DNA of 8,056 bases from Methanothrix sp. (GTDB taxonomy: Archaea; Halobacteriota; Methanosarcinia; Methanotrichales; Methanotrichaceae). The stretch's first letter is position 1, and each line of letters starts with the position of its first letter. The stretch lies in NCBI GenBank assembly GCA_028688535.1, contig JAQTXY010000068.1, positions 1 to 8,056 of the forward strand. Direction: 5' to 3'. Positions 1 to 5,164 of this stretch are shown piece by piece. The notes under the pieces were generated by a model. The model saw only the letters and a program-made list of their open reading frames with translations, was not told the origin of the DNA and did not search any database. A program made the position numbers and the translations under genes.

Positions 1-30
1 TATAGATTTGTCTGGATGATATTACCGTGA

Positions 31-294
31 ATGTCAGTAGTACCCGCTAAATGGCAAAGAATTTTCCGGGATGACGCACGGCTGCGCATCGTGGGGATGG
101 CCGGCTGCCCAAGCTGCGGCGTTATTACTACGAGCAGCGGCTATATGGGCGGGCTGCCGGGTGCAGCCGAGCACACGCGCGTGGCCGGGCGAGGTGTGTT
201 CATGGAGGAGCTGCTGGCCGAGCTGGAGGGGCGGGGTGTTGCGGCCAGGGTGGAAGAGGTCGGCAAGAAAGAAGGCACTGGCGGCGATTCATGA
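31..294 (+). CDS. Hypothetical protein, GC-rich ORF (87 codons), possibly a remnant
   Basis: No family recognised. The likely coding part is the second half. From about codon 20 the codons favour G/C in third position (runs such as ctg-ctg-gcc-gag-ctg-gag), and the product ends in a charged helix-like stretch (residues about 58-80, rich in E, L, A, R, V). A single CPSC pair sits near residues 26-29, with no second pair, so it does not make a zinc ribbon by itself. ATG at 31 has no Shine-Dalgarno; ATG at 97 follows a short G run and would give 65 residues. The stop overlaps the next ORF (ATGA at 291-294). Residues about 15-37 resemble the translation of positions 4403-4471 (ARL-x-IVG, then PS, then TSSG), so part of this ORF belongs to a repeated GC-rich element. 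It could be a decayed gene end rather than a working gene. Confidence 0.35.
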   Translation: MSVVPAKWQRIFRDDARLRIVGMAGCPSCGVITTSSGYMGGLPGAAEHTRVAGRGVFMEELLAELEGRGVAARVEEVGKKEGTGGDS

Positions 295-383
295 GCGGGG
301 CAGAGCGGGCGGGCGAATACTACAAGTGCATGAGATTGGCTGCCTCTTTTGAAGAGATTGCCAAGCGAGGTCGAAGGCGCTGA
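291..383 (+). CDS. Short ORF (30 codons) overlapping the preceding ORF
   Basis: This ORF starts in the ATGA that ends the previous ORF, an arrangement typical of translationally coupled genes. The product is charged and probably helical, ending SFEEIAKRGRRR before TGA. The reading frame stays open beyond that stop, and the next 19 codons read like the beginning of a PIN-domain toxin (see 399-440). In an archaeal vapBC pair an antitoxin with a charged C-terminus would sit here, so this may be what is left of one. The length is far below that of a typical antitoxin and no DNA-binding fold can be recognised. Treat it as a possible remnant. Confidence 0.2.
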   Translation: MSGAERAGEYYKCMRLAASFEEIAKRGRRR

Positions 384-398
384 ATTCATGGTCCGGTC

Positions 399-440
399 AC
401 GAAGGTGTTCGTGGATTCGAATACGATCCTCTGCACCTAA
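399..440 (+). pseudogene. Possible N-terminal stub of a PIN-domain (VapC-like) toxin
   Basis: The codons from 399 read T-K-V-F-V-D-S-N-T-I-L-C-T and stop at TAA 438-440. PIN-domain toxins commonly start M-K-V-F-V-D-(S/T)-N-x-(I/L)-L, where the aspartate is the first metal-binding acidic residue, so the match covers the diagnostic first beta strand. The first codon is ACG instead of ATG, and the frame ends just where AT-rich DNA begins at about 440. It is most simply the cut-off start of a vapC gene truncated by arrival of the AT-rich island. The match is only about 12 residues, so chance is possible. Confidence 0.25.
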
Positions 441-575
441 TAATTCCGAGTGCGGTTTTTTTATGAATGCAAAATATTACAATCCTATTCGGTGCAAAAG
501 CCAAAACCCATACGATCCGCGATAATTATTTAAGATCTCTGCATTATTTTGCAATTGACAGGCCGCTAATATATG

Positions 576-591
576 GATTAATCGATTAATC
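576..591. repeat. 16-bp perfect palindrome at the 3' end of the 478-residue gene
   Basis: GATTAATCGATTAATC is its own reverse complement and is also two tandem copies of the 8-bp palindrome GATTAATC. The stop codon of the minus-strand gene (586-588) lies inside it. It could be a protein-binding site or a 3'-end structure. An AT-rich palindrome of this length has some chance of arising in AT-rich DNA. Confidence 0.5.
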
Positions 592-2022
592 TAATTTTAG
601 TCTGAGTTCGGCCAAGATCCCATCATATGTTTGCTCTTTTAATTTTAATCGTTCATCATAGAATATATTGCATGGACGAAGCACGGAAAATGGATTAGTC
701 AATGGATCTGACGAAATTTCTAACAAAAAATATGGGTCGATTGACTCTTTTTTTGTATCCTGACTTATAATGCAACAATTTGTTTCGAGATCAAAGATTC
801 TCAGACCTTTGTTATCAGAAAGTATATGGTAATATTTATTTGAATTATTTTTTCTTAATCTAGTTAGTTCTTTAAATAATATATCTAAGCGCCGTGATGA
901 TGCATTCCAGTAAAAAATGTTGATCTTGAGTAGTGTTTCGATAGATCGGTCTATATTCCAAATGGAATCCATTTTTTTGCTAATCGAGCTTATGTCGCTA
1001 GATAGATCCTGTTTTTCATCATGAGAAAGATCACTCGTATCCATCTCAAAATAGATTTTCTTGATATCCCAATCTAAACGATCCACCATTTCATTTTTTA
1101 AGTAATTGGTACCGCTATATAGAATTTCCGGAAAATGTGAGTAAACAATATATGCTCGTTTAATCATTTTATAATAATCGGCATCTTCAAATATGTATAT
1201 GTCGTCATGTAGCCTTTCAAACGGCTTGGCAAAAAGAAGATGGACGGGGTCATTTACAGGATAGGACGTCAAAGGGCTAAGGTATATATCTAGATCTACG
1301 TATTTCTTCATGCTTTTATCGATATAATCTCCAATTAAATGCCTATAAAATCTTATATATGTACTATTTAGATTTTTTCTATAAAAATTAATTGAATCTA
1401 GCAAGTTTAGGTTTGATAAGGGCTCAAATAGATCGTATTTGGGCATAGGTGGATATACAAAAACCTTCGGATCATCGCGAATATTAGGGAGGACTGTTTG
1501 ATAATAACTTGATTCTAAATCTCTTCGTATAAACTCTTTATATTTTATATATTCTTCTGCCAAGGCTTGTTGCCCCAATAATGCGCTAGATGCTTTTCTT
1601 CTAAACTCGGTGCGTTCCAAATGAGCTTTAATTACACGATATATCTCCAGAAAGCCGAATTTTTTTATTAAAATATTCACATAATTAGATTTTAGGAACC
1701 CCTCGATTTCATCATTTAGATTTAGATAAATATAAAATATTTTTTTGAATGTATCAAGATCAATAAAGATGCTATATTCTTTTAGTCTATCTCCACCTTT
1801 GGGCCTACCTCTAAGTCCTTTCGCTTCAAGTGTCCTCAAACGCTCAAGTCCCGATAAAGTAGCCCTGATATGTGACTCGCTAGTGTCTAATAAAATTTTT
1901 CTGATATCTTTATAGGTGAAATGCTTTTCAGGCTCTCTCAAGAAAACTCCAAGCAATTTGCGAGTATTAATAGAATTTAATTTAAATTTTTCTTTATTAT
2001 TTAGTGAAACTATTTGCCTCAT
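586..2022 (-). CDS. Winged-helix protein of unknown function, 478 residues
   Basis: No family recognised for the full length. Residues about 20-90 look like a winged helix-turn-helix: a leucine-rich first helix (TRKLLGVFLRE), a helix pair spanning the FTYKDIRKILLDTSESHIRA region, a helix with SGLERLRTLEAKG, then a basic GLRGRPKGGDR wing followed by EYSI. The R-G-R-P core with a following tyrosine is a common wing pattern in archaeal regulators. The remaining ~390 residues are rich in I, L, Y, K, N and D and look mostly alpha-helical, with no transmembrane segment, zinc site or recognisable catalytic motif. It is divergently transcribed from the zinc-ribbon gene at 2148. The gene is much more AT-rich than its flanks, suggesting horizontal transfer. 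ATG at 2022 is chosen because it is the first start of a long uninterrupted frame; the upstream Shine-Dalgarno (CTGGA) is weak. A DNA-binding sensor or a defence-type effector with a DNA-binding head are both possible. Confidence 0.85.
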   Translation of the reverse strand: MRQIVSLNNKEKFKLNSINTRKLLGVFLREPEKHFTYKDIRKILLDTSESHIRATLSGLERLRTLEAKGLRGRPKGGDRLKEYSIFIDLDTFKKIFYIYLNLNDEIEGFLKSNYVNILIKKFGFLEIYRVIKAHLERTEFRRKASSALLGQQALAEEYIKYKEFIRRDLESSYYQTVLPNIRDDPKVFVYPPMPKYDLFEPLSNLNLLDSINFYRKNLNSTYIRFYRHLIGDYIDKSMKKYVDLDIYLSPLTSYPVNDPVHLLFAKPFERLHDDIYIFEDADYYKMIKRAYIVYSHFPEILYSGTNYLKNEMVDRLDWDIKKIYFEMDTSDLSHDEKQDLSSDISSISKKMDSIWNIDRSIETLLKINIFYWNASSRRLDILFKELTRLRKNNSNKYYHILSDNKGLRIFDLETNCCIISQDTKKESIDPYFLLEISSDPLTNPFSVLRPCNIFYDERLKLKEQTYDGILAELRLKLD

Positions 2023-2063
2023 TCCAGTTAATCCATATAATTCTTTGACCTACATAAGGATTG

Positions 2064-2092
2064 CTGCGATGCGGAGAGAGATCCGATCGCAG
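2064..2092. promoter_or_regulatory. Strong hairpin / inverted repeat between the divergent genes
   Basis: CTGCGAT (2064-2070), a bulged G (2071) and CGGA (2072-2075) pair with TCCG (2082-2085) and ATCGCAG (2086-2092) across a GAGAGA loop: 11 base pairs with one bulge. It lies 41 bp from the start of the 478-residue gene and 55 bp from that of the zinc-ribbon gene, a position that suits an operator shared by both promoters. A second small hairpin, GACGC/GCGTC, lies at 2102-2120. The structure is seen; the operator role is inferred. Confidence 0.5.
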
Positions 2093-2147
2093 ATGCCCTG
2101 AGACGCCATTGATTTGCGTCCTATTTGGATCTACTAGGAGATAGAAA

Positions 2148-2438
2148 ATGAGAGATACATGCATTAAAAATGAAAAAAGGTCGATCGAGACTAGAAGCGA
2201 TATGGACGAATTTGTTAGCGTGGCTACTTCAAGAAGCTCTTCCGAAAACAGAAGACAAATCCTGATATGCCCGATATGCAGCCGATATGAACTGTATGAT
2301 CTATCAGATAAAACACTATTGGAAAAAATATATATCTGTCCCTCCTGCGAAGTTCCTTTCTGCATTTTCGATGAAAACGGAAAGCTCACTAGTGTAGGAA
2401 TCTCATTTGCAGGTTCAAACGAGCAATCAGATTATTAA
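2148..2438 (+). CDS. Small zinc-ribbon protein, 96 residues
   Basis: The product has a single predicted zinc ribbon: CPIC at residues 41-44 and CPSC at 64-67, a C-x2-C-x19-C-x2-C arrangement that would bind one zinc ion. Another cysteine is at 72, just after the second knuckle. Residues 1-38 are charged and serine-rich, probably disordered or an interaction tail. The C-terminus is a short beta-prone stretch (KLTSVGISF) with a polar tail. The start is well supported by GGAG at 2137-2140, seven bases before the ATG. It is transcribed away from the 478-residue winged-helix gene across a 125-bp gap and has the same AT-rich composition, so the two probably travelled together. Zinc ribbons of this size serve in DNA, RNA or protein binding; nothing here fixes which. 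An 11-bp inverted repeat follows the stop. Confidence 0.75.
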   Translation: MRDTCIKNEKRSIETRSDMDEFVSVATSRSSSENRRQILICPICSRYELYDLSDKTLLEKIYICPSCEVPFCIFDENGKLTSVGISFAGSNEQSDY

Positions 2439-2459
2439 TATCGTAAGGAGTATAGGACT

Positions 2460-2510
2460 ACATTAGGCAAAGCCATGCTGCTTTGAATGAACAAGTTCAT
2501 TGCCTAATGT
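2460..2510. repeat. 11-bp inverted repeat after the zinc-ribbon gene
   Basis: ACATTAGGCAA (2460-2470) is the exact reverse complement of TTGCCTAATGT (2500-2510). The 29-base interval contains a second foldback, ATGAAC-AA-GTTCAT (2487-2500). It begins 22 bases after the zinc-ribbon stop and marks the right edge of the AT-rich island, since GC-rich DNA starts at about 2519. It could be a 3'-end processing or termination structure, or the boundary of an inserted segment. Confidence 0.55.
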
Positions 2511-2542
2511 TTCCTCACCCGCGCATGTCCAGCTGCCCCCGC

Positions 2543-2640
2543 CGCACACGAGCGCACGCAGGCGGGCCCCGTGCCCAAGCAGCGTCGCCTGGAGCGAGGG
2601 CCGGCCCGGAGGGCAGCCCGCCATCGCCAAGGCAGCCCAC
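2543..2640. repeat. GC-rich direct repeat, copy 1 (downstream side of the toxin-antitoxin operon)
   Basis: Positions 2543-2583 match 3536-3576 at 37 of 41 positions, in the same orientation. Both copies then run on to an identical GGCAGCCCAC (2631-2640 and 3591-3600); the stretch between is longer in this copy (47 versus 14 bases). Minus-strand translations of both copies keep the same peptide signature (VGC, then ARG-x-PACARVR), suggesting a dispersed element or a decayed coding repeat. The surrounding ORFs in both strands are proline, arginine and glycine rich and are not accepted as genes. Confidence 0.6.
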
Positions 2641-2680
2641 GAGCGGGCCAGCGGCGATCAAGTGATTGTCACGTGACTTT

Positions 2681-2719
2681 GGGATAGGCAATAGGTCAAA
2701 TGTCCCCCCATTGTATCCC
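2681..2719 (-). terminator. Hairpin 14 bases after the toxin stop
   Basis: On the minus strand GGGATA-CAAT pairs with ATTG-cc-TATCCC: GGGATA 2681-2686 and CAAT 2689-2692 against ATTG 2710-2713 and TATCCC 2714-2719, ten pairs with a two-base bulge. It sits immediately 3' of the toxin-antitoxin operon. No clear U run follows, so 3'-end stabilisation is as likely as termination. A separate 10-bp palindrome GTCACGTGAC lies at 2668-2677. Confidence 0.35.
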
Positions 2720-2733
2720 GACAAAAAGTGATG

Positions 2734-3059
<326 letters not shown>

Positions 3060-3063
<4 letters not shown>

Positions 3064-3356
3064 TTGTATCTGACTTTCAGGTCATCGAGTGTGTAGATAT
3101 CGGGCTCGTCTTCTAAGAACTTACGCAAAGAGATCTCTTCCAACTTCATTATAGCTGCCATCTCTTCTTCTTTCGTCAGGTCATCCTCGTTGATCAGATC
3201 AGCGTTGATCTTAGGCAGAGATGGCTTTTGGCTTGCTGCATCAGATGATTTGACAAGTTTATCGATCTCTTCGACACCACTTTCTCTCAGTGCCTTGGCT
3301 CTTGCTCTCGGTATCTTCTTAGTTCTAGCAGCCATTACGGTCATCTTCTCTTGCAT
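3060..3356 (-). CDS. Antitoxin partner of the PemK/MazF toxin, 98 residues
   Basis: It lies directly upstream of the toxin in the same operon with an ATGA overlap, the standard position of an antitoxin. The N-terminal 25 residues are strongly basic (ARTKKIPRARAKALRE), suitable for DNA binding. The middle (about 35-50) is S/K/P-rich and linker-like, and the C-terminal half is acidic and leucine-rich (DDLTKEEEMAAIMKLEEISL), as expected of the part that occludes a MazF-type toxin. I do not recognise a named DNA-binding fold. ATG at 3356 is preferred because AAGGT lies nine bases upstream. ATG at 3344 or 3335 would remove 4 or 7 residues and has a GAGAAG-type sequence before it. Autorepression of the operon is usual for such pairs, but no clear operator is visible here. 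Confidence 0.82.
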
Positions 3357-3535
3357 GCACTAAATACCTTTTGGAATGAATTGGATTAGCTGTGTGCGTC
3401 CTCTGCGAGCTTCGTGATCTTTGAGTTTGGATCGTTCGTCGTCACTCTGGCAGATCGGGGCTAATAATAACCGTAGACCGAGTGTTGTATGCAGACCGGG
3501 CCAGCAGAATTATTGATCATCCGGCCTCCTGCGCC
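3357..3535. other. Upstream region of the toxin-antitoxin operon, no gene seen
   Basis: I find no convincing ORF on either strand and no clear TATA box in this stretch. It must hold the promoter of the antitoxin-toxin operon (minus strand). Composition is intermediate and rises sharply in GC from about 3523, where the second GC-rich repeat begins. Confidence 0.4.
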
Positions 3536-3600
3536 CGCACACGAGCGCATGCAGGCGAGCCCCGTGCCCGAGGAGCTACGCCAGGGCCCCGGCAGCCCAC
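3536..3600. repeat. GC-rich direct repeat, copy 2 (upstream side of the toxin-antitoxin operon)
   Basis: Same element as 2543-2640 in the same orientation: 37 of 41 identical bases over 3536-3576, then an identical GGCAGCCCAC at 3591-3600 after a shorter interval. The two copies enclose the toxin-antitoxin operon as a cassette of roughly 0.9 kb, which would allow deletion or duplication by homologous recombination. Confidence 0.6.
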
Positions 3601-3663
3601 ATGCAGACAGCAGTTAGAGAAGGATATCTAATCCGCATGAATCAATAGTTGCCTCACCACCGT

Positions 3664-3710
3664 GGATGAAAAACGCCGACTGCCAGACAGAGCCGGGGGT
3701 TTTTTCATCC
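3664..3710. terminator. Bidirectional terminator-like hairpin downstream of the small membrane protein
   Basis: GGATGAAAAA (3664-3673) pairs perfectly with TTTTTCATCC (3701-3710). The inner arms are GC-rich and can extend the stem with small bulges (CGCCG against CGGGGG). Because one arm carries an A run and the other a T run, transcripts of either strand would end the hairpin with a U-rich arm. It lies about 50 bases beyond the stop of the minus-strand gene at 3759-3914. Two plus-strand and minus-strand ORFs spanning this area are antisense shadows. Confidence 0.5.
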
Positions 3711-3758
3711 CGATCAATCTGGTTGCTGGTAACGCATTTTGCCAACAGAGCGGACGAA

Positions 3759-3914
3759 CTAGAGTTTGCCTTTGAGCAACTGGTAAACGAAATAGACCAC
3801 AATTGCGAACATAGCCAGTCCGCCCAGGAACCACATGGTTTTCCAGAGGAAAGCAACGATTACGACTGAAAGGACCAACAAAAGCAGGTTCTTAATAGTT
3901 CTCTCGATAGCCAT
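3759..3914 (-). CDS. Small membrane protein, 51 residues, two predicted helices
   Basis: The product is a very hydrophobic 51-residue protein. After MAIERTIKN comes a first membrane segment (about residues 9-24, LLLLVLSVVIVAFLW), a short KTMW turn, a second segment (about 28-45, rich in F, L, A, V and Y), and a basic end KGKL. The positive ends suggest a hairpin with both termini in the cytoplasm. No family recognised; it could be a structural micropeptide, a holin-like or toxin-like peptide, or an accessory subunit. No Shine-Dalgarno is close to the ATG, but a TTTTATTG box lies about 26 bases before it (3936-3943), the right spacing for a leaderless archaeal transcript. It is divergent from the winged-helix gene at 4048, and a terminator-like hairpin follows it at 3664-3710. 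Confidence 0.65.
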   Translation of the reverse strand: MAIERTIKNLLLLVLSVVIVAFLWKTMWFLGGLAMFAIVVYFVYQLLKGKL

Positions 3915-4034
3915 GTCTTAAATAGGGCTATCCTGCAATAAAACCGTTTCGAGCGGAAGAATCGCCATCCCAAATGAAGAATCTTTACACTTGCCAGAAA
4001 CGATAACTATAACCTGATTACACTCTGATAAAAT

Positions 4035-4047
4035 GAGGTGATAATCT
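4035..4047 (+). promoter_or_regulatory. Strong ribosome binding site facing an ACG codon
   Basis: GAGGTGAT at 4035-4042 is eight contiguous bases complementary to the conserved 3' end of archaeal 16S rRNA. Six bases after the GAGGTGA core comes ACG (4048-4050), exactly where the start codon should be. An AACTATAAC box at 4005-4013 could be the TATA element for a short-leader transcript. Confidence 0.6.
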
Positions 4048-4302
4048 ACGGAGAAAATCGATTTTGATATCCTGAAAGCAATAGCCGACCTCAAGGTCCC
4101 CTACCCAAAAGCAGACAGGATTAATTCTTTGGTAAAGATTGATCCTGAAGAACTTGGGGCACGCCTGGGTGTATTGGAAATGCAAGGATATGTTAAGAAC
4201 CAAAGCGAAACGGAAACGGATGGTTCTAGTCTCCCCAACGGTATATGTGCGAGCGGGCTAACTAATCTGGGGAGGCGGGCTTTAGCGGGACCGAGATGGT
4301 AA
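4048..4302 (+). CDS. Small winged-helix protein, 84 codons, start codon apparently ACG
   Basis: The frame reads as a compact archaeal winged helix-turn-helix. EKIDFDILKAIADLKVPYPK forms helix 1; KADRINSLVKIDPEELGARLGVLEMQGYVK gives helices 2 and 3, the recognition helix running into G-Y-V-K; a polar loop (residues about 54-68) follows; and the end is LTNLGRRALAG, the usual terminal LT-x-LG-x-x-A signature of this fold. The role is probably transcription regulation. There is no ATG, GTG or TTG at the expected start: the codon after a strong Shine-Dalgarno is ACG, with TAA two codons further upstream in frame. The first in-frame ATG is about 50 codons in and would destroy the fold. So it is either a rare ACG start, a freshly inactivated gene, or a base error. 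The last 41 bases overlap the convergent remnant at 4262-4369. Confidence 0.65.
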   Translation, partial: TEKIDFDILKAIADLKVPYPKADRINSLVKIDPEELGARLGVLEMQGYVKNQSETETDGSSLPNGICASGLTNLGRRALAGPRW

Positions 4303-4393
4303 TTCGGTCATATGAAATCAGCTTGATGTGCCCCAGTTTCGCCGCTTCGGTCGCGTCCTGATCGAACATTGCGTGGACCTCTTGCAGATGCCA
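4262..4393 (-). pseudogene. C-terminal remnant of an unidentified gene
   Basis: The minus-strand frame ending in TAG at 4262-4264 reads ASWHLQEVHAM at its left end, then FDQDATEAAKLGHIKLISYD and ITISVPLKPASPD, a normal-looking globular C-terminus with balanced codons. ATG at 4369 would give only 35 residues and has no Shine-Dalgarno, so a larger gene is presumed lost. The frame stays open further right, but there it lies antisense to a GC-rich segment (4403-4471) that resembles the first ORF of the window, so the true remnant probably starts near 4390. I do not recognise the family. Its end overlaps the 3' end of the winged-helix gene, convergently. Confidence 0.4.
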
Positions 4394-4489
4394 GCTCGCC
4401 AGGGGGCGAGGCTGCAGATAGTAGGAGTGGCAGCCAGCCCCAGCTTCAGTGTGAAGAAGACGAGCAGTGGCCGCGCGGACAGGGTATGA
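4388..4489 (+). repeat. GC-rich segment resembling the window's first ORF
   Basis: A 33-codon plus-strand frame whose residues 6-28 (4403-4471) match residues 15-37 of the ORF at 31-294 at 14 of 23 positions (ARL-x-IVG-x-A ... PS ... V ... TSSG). Nucleotide identity over the same stretch is about 66 percent by eye. The cysteines of the first copy are replaced by serine and phenylalanine. It looks like a second, decayed copy of a dispersed GC-rich element, here lodged against the remnant at 4262-4393. Confidence 0.4.
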
Positions 4490-4576
4490 CTTTTCAGGCA
4501 GGAGAGGTCGGCAGGAGAGAACGCACTGCCCTAGAATACTGATAGGGGCACTTGCCTTAGGCTCGCTTGAAAGGAT

Positions 4577-4600
4577 GGAAACCTTAATAATTTATTATGG
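4577..4600 (+). promoter_or_regulatory. Archaeal promoter of the 127-residue exported protein
   Basis: GGAAACCTTAATAATTTATT runs into ATGG: a purine-rich BRE-like element followed by a TATA-like A/T run, with the coding start about 30 bases downstream at 4627. Nearly the same core (AACCTT, AATAAT, then TTAT) precedes the 295-residue exported protein gene on the other strand (6116-6142). Confidence 0.5.
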
Positions 4601-4626
4601 AAATATGCAGATGGGTGAAGGAGACC

Positions 4627-5010
4627 ATGACATTAAGGAACACAGCATTAGCCCTGTTTCTAGCACTATGCCTATTTGTCAGCATTGCGCTGGGGCAAAC
4701 CACATGCTTTGGTGTTCTTAAGGTGAATGTGGGTTTTGATCCATCTATATCCGGGTCGATAAAACCTCTCATTCTCAATGGGTTCGATATTTATGTGAAT
4801 GGCATCAAAATGGGATCGACCGACTCAAACGGACTGCTCAGCATTCCAGCAAGTGCCCTCCCAAACACGAATTATTTGAATATTTCTGCAATTAAGAAAA
4901 ATATAAAACCCTACTTCCGCTATTGCGGTTCAGGTGGATTGAATGTACGCTGCCTAAAACCATCAAGGCTACCGTATAATGTCACAATATTGGTAAAGAG
5001 ATGTCTATAG
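4627..5010 (+). CDS. Exported protein with four cysteines, 127 residues
   Basis: The N-terminus is a clear Sec signal peptide: MTLRN, a hydrophobic core (ALALFLALCLFVSI), then ALG before QTT, a good signal-peptidase site near residue 23. The mature part is about 104 residues and beta-rich, with cysteines at 27, 100, 109 and 126 that could form two disulphides outside the cell. The segment FDIYVNGIKMGSTDSNGLLSI (52-72) resembles the beta-sandwich turns of PEGA or carboxypeptidase-regulatory-like domains, but the match is too short to name. The start at 4627 is chosen over 4597 because GAAGGAGA stands directly before it and the signal peptide then begins at residue 1. Function is unknown, probably an S-layer-associated or extracellular factor. 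It is convergent with the 295-residue exported protein. Confidence 0.78.
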   Translation: MTLRNTALALFLALCLFVSIALGQTTCFGVLKVNVGFDPSISGSIKPLILNGFDIYVNGIKMGSTDSNGLLSIPASALPNTNYLNISAIKKNIKPYFRYCGSGGLNVRCLKPSRLPYNVTILVKRCL

Positions 5011-5126
5011 CGAATTATCTCTATTTGGGATTTATCGGGGCGGCGTTTTCATCCCAAACGCTTCAAAAGATGCAAAAAAGAGAAGATGGATTGCAGTCTG
5101 CGCCTAATGCATTTAGCAAAGACTGA
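5001..5126 (+). CDS. Possible 41-residue ORF overlapping the end of the exported protein gene
   Basis: An ATG at 5001 lies ten bases inside the preceding gene and opens a 41-codon frame (MSIANYLYLGFIGAAFSS followed by a polar, basic tail) ending at TGA 5124-5126. AAAGAG sits right before the ATG, too close for a good Shine-Dalgarno. The first 18 residues are mildly hydrophobic. A hairpin at 5024-5058 falls inside it. It could be a coupled micropeptide, but chance is about as likely. Confidence 0.2.
   Translation: MSIANYLYLGFIGAAFSSQTLQKMQKREDGLQSAPNAFSKD
5024..5058 (+). terminator. Hairpin just after the 127-residue exported protein gene
   Basis: TTTGGGAT (5024-5031) pairs perfectly with ATCCCAAA (5051-5058) across a 19-base loop, beginning 14 bases after the stop codon. 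The loop carries CGGCGTTTTCATCC, almost the same as CGGCGTTTTTCATCC on the minus strand at 3664-3678, which is also downstream of a gene in sense orientation. A shared 3'-end signal is possible. Confidence 0.4.
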
Positions 5127-5164
5127 TTCCATCTCAAATCCGCCGTTTCAATCCATGCTTGACC

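Noticed and set aside
71..352. 93-codon ORF on the plus strand
   Set aside because: Tryptophan, alanine and cysteine rich product in the wrong frame relative to the better GC3 pattern of the 31-294 ORF; a shadow.
409..437. tRNA-like T-arm (GGATTCGAAT)
   Set aside because: No acceptor, D or anticodon arms can be folded around it; the bases fit the PIN-like reading frame instead.
1997..2389. 130-codon minus-strand ORF over the zinc-ribbon gene
   Set aside because: Antisense to a gene with a good Shine-Dalgarno and a zinc ribbon; product has no coherent domain.
434..2511. Matching CCTAAT at both ends of the AT-rich island as an attachment-site duplication
   Set aside because: Only six or seven bases match, which is expected by chance; no integrase is present.
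2483..2724. Proline/arginine-rich ORFs on both strands of the GC-rich repeat
   Set aside because: Low-complexity products of GC-rich repeat DNA with few stops; the repeat at 3536 does not keep a full ORF.
3614..3869. Three overlapping ORFs of 67-80 codons on both strands
   Set aside because: They are antisense or out-of-frame to the 51-residue membrane protein and its hairpin; the membrane protein frame explains the region better.
4018..4203. 61-codon minus-strand ORF
   Set aside because: Antisense to the winged-helix coding frame at 4048-4302.
4467..4778. Plus- and minus-strand ORFs over the start of the 127-residue gene
   Set aside because: They cover its promoter and signal peptide in other frames and have no Shine-Dalgarno or domain.
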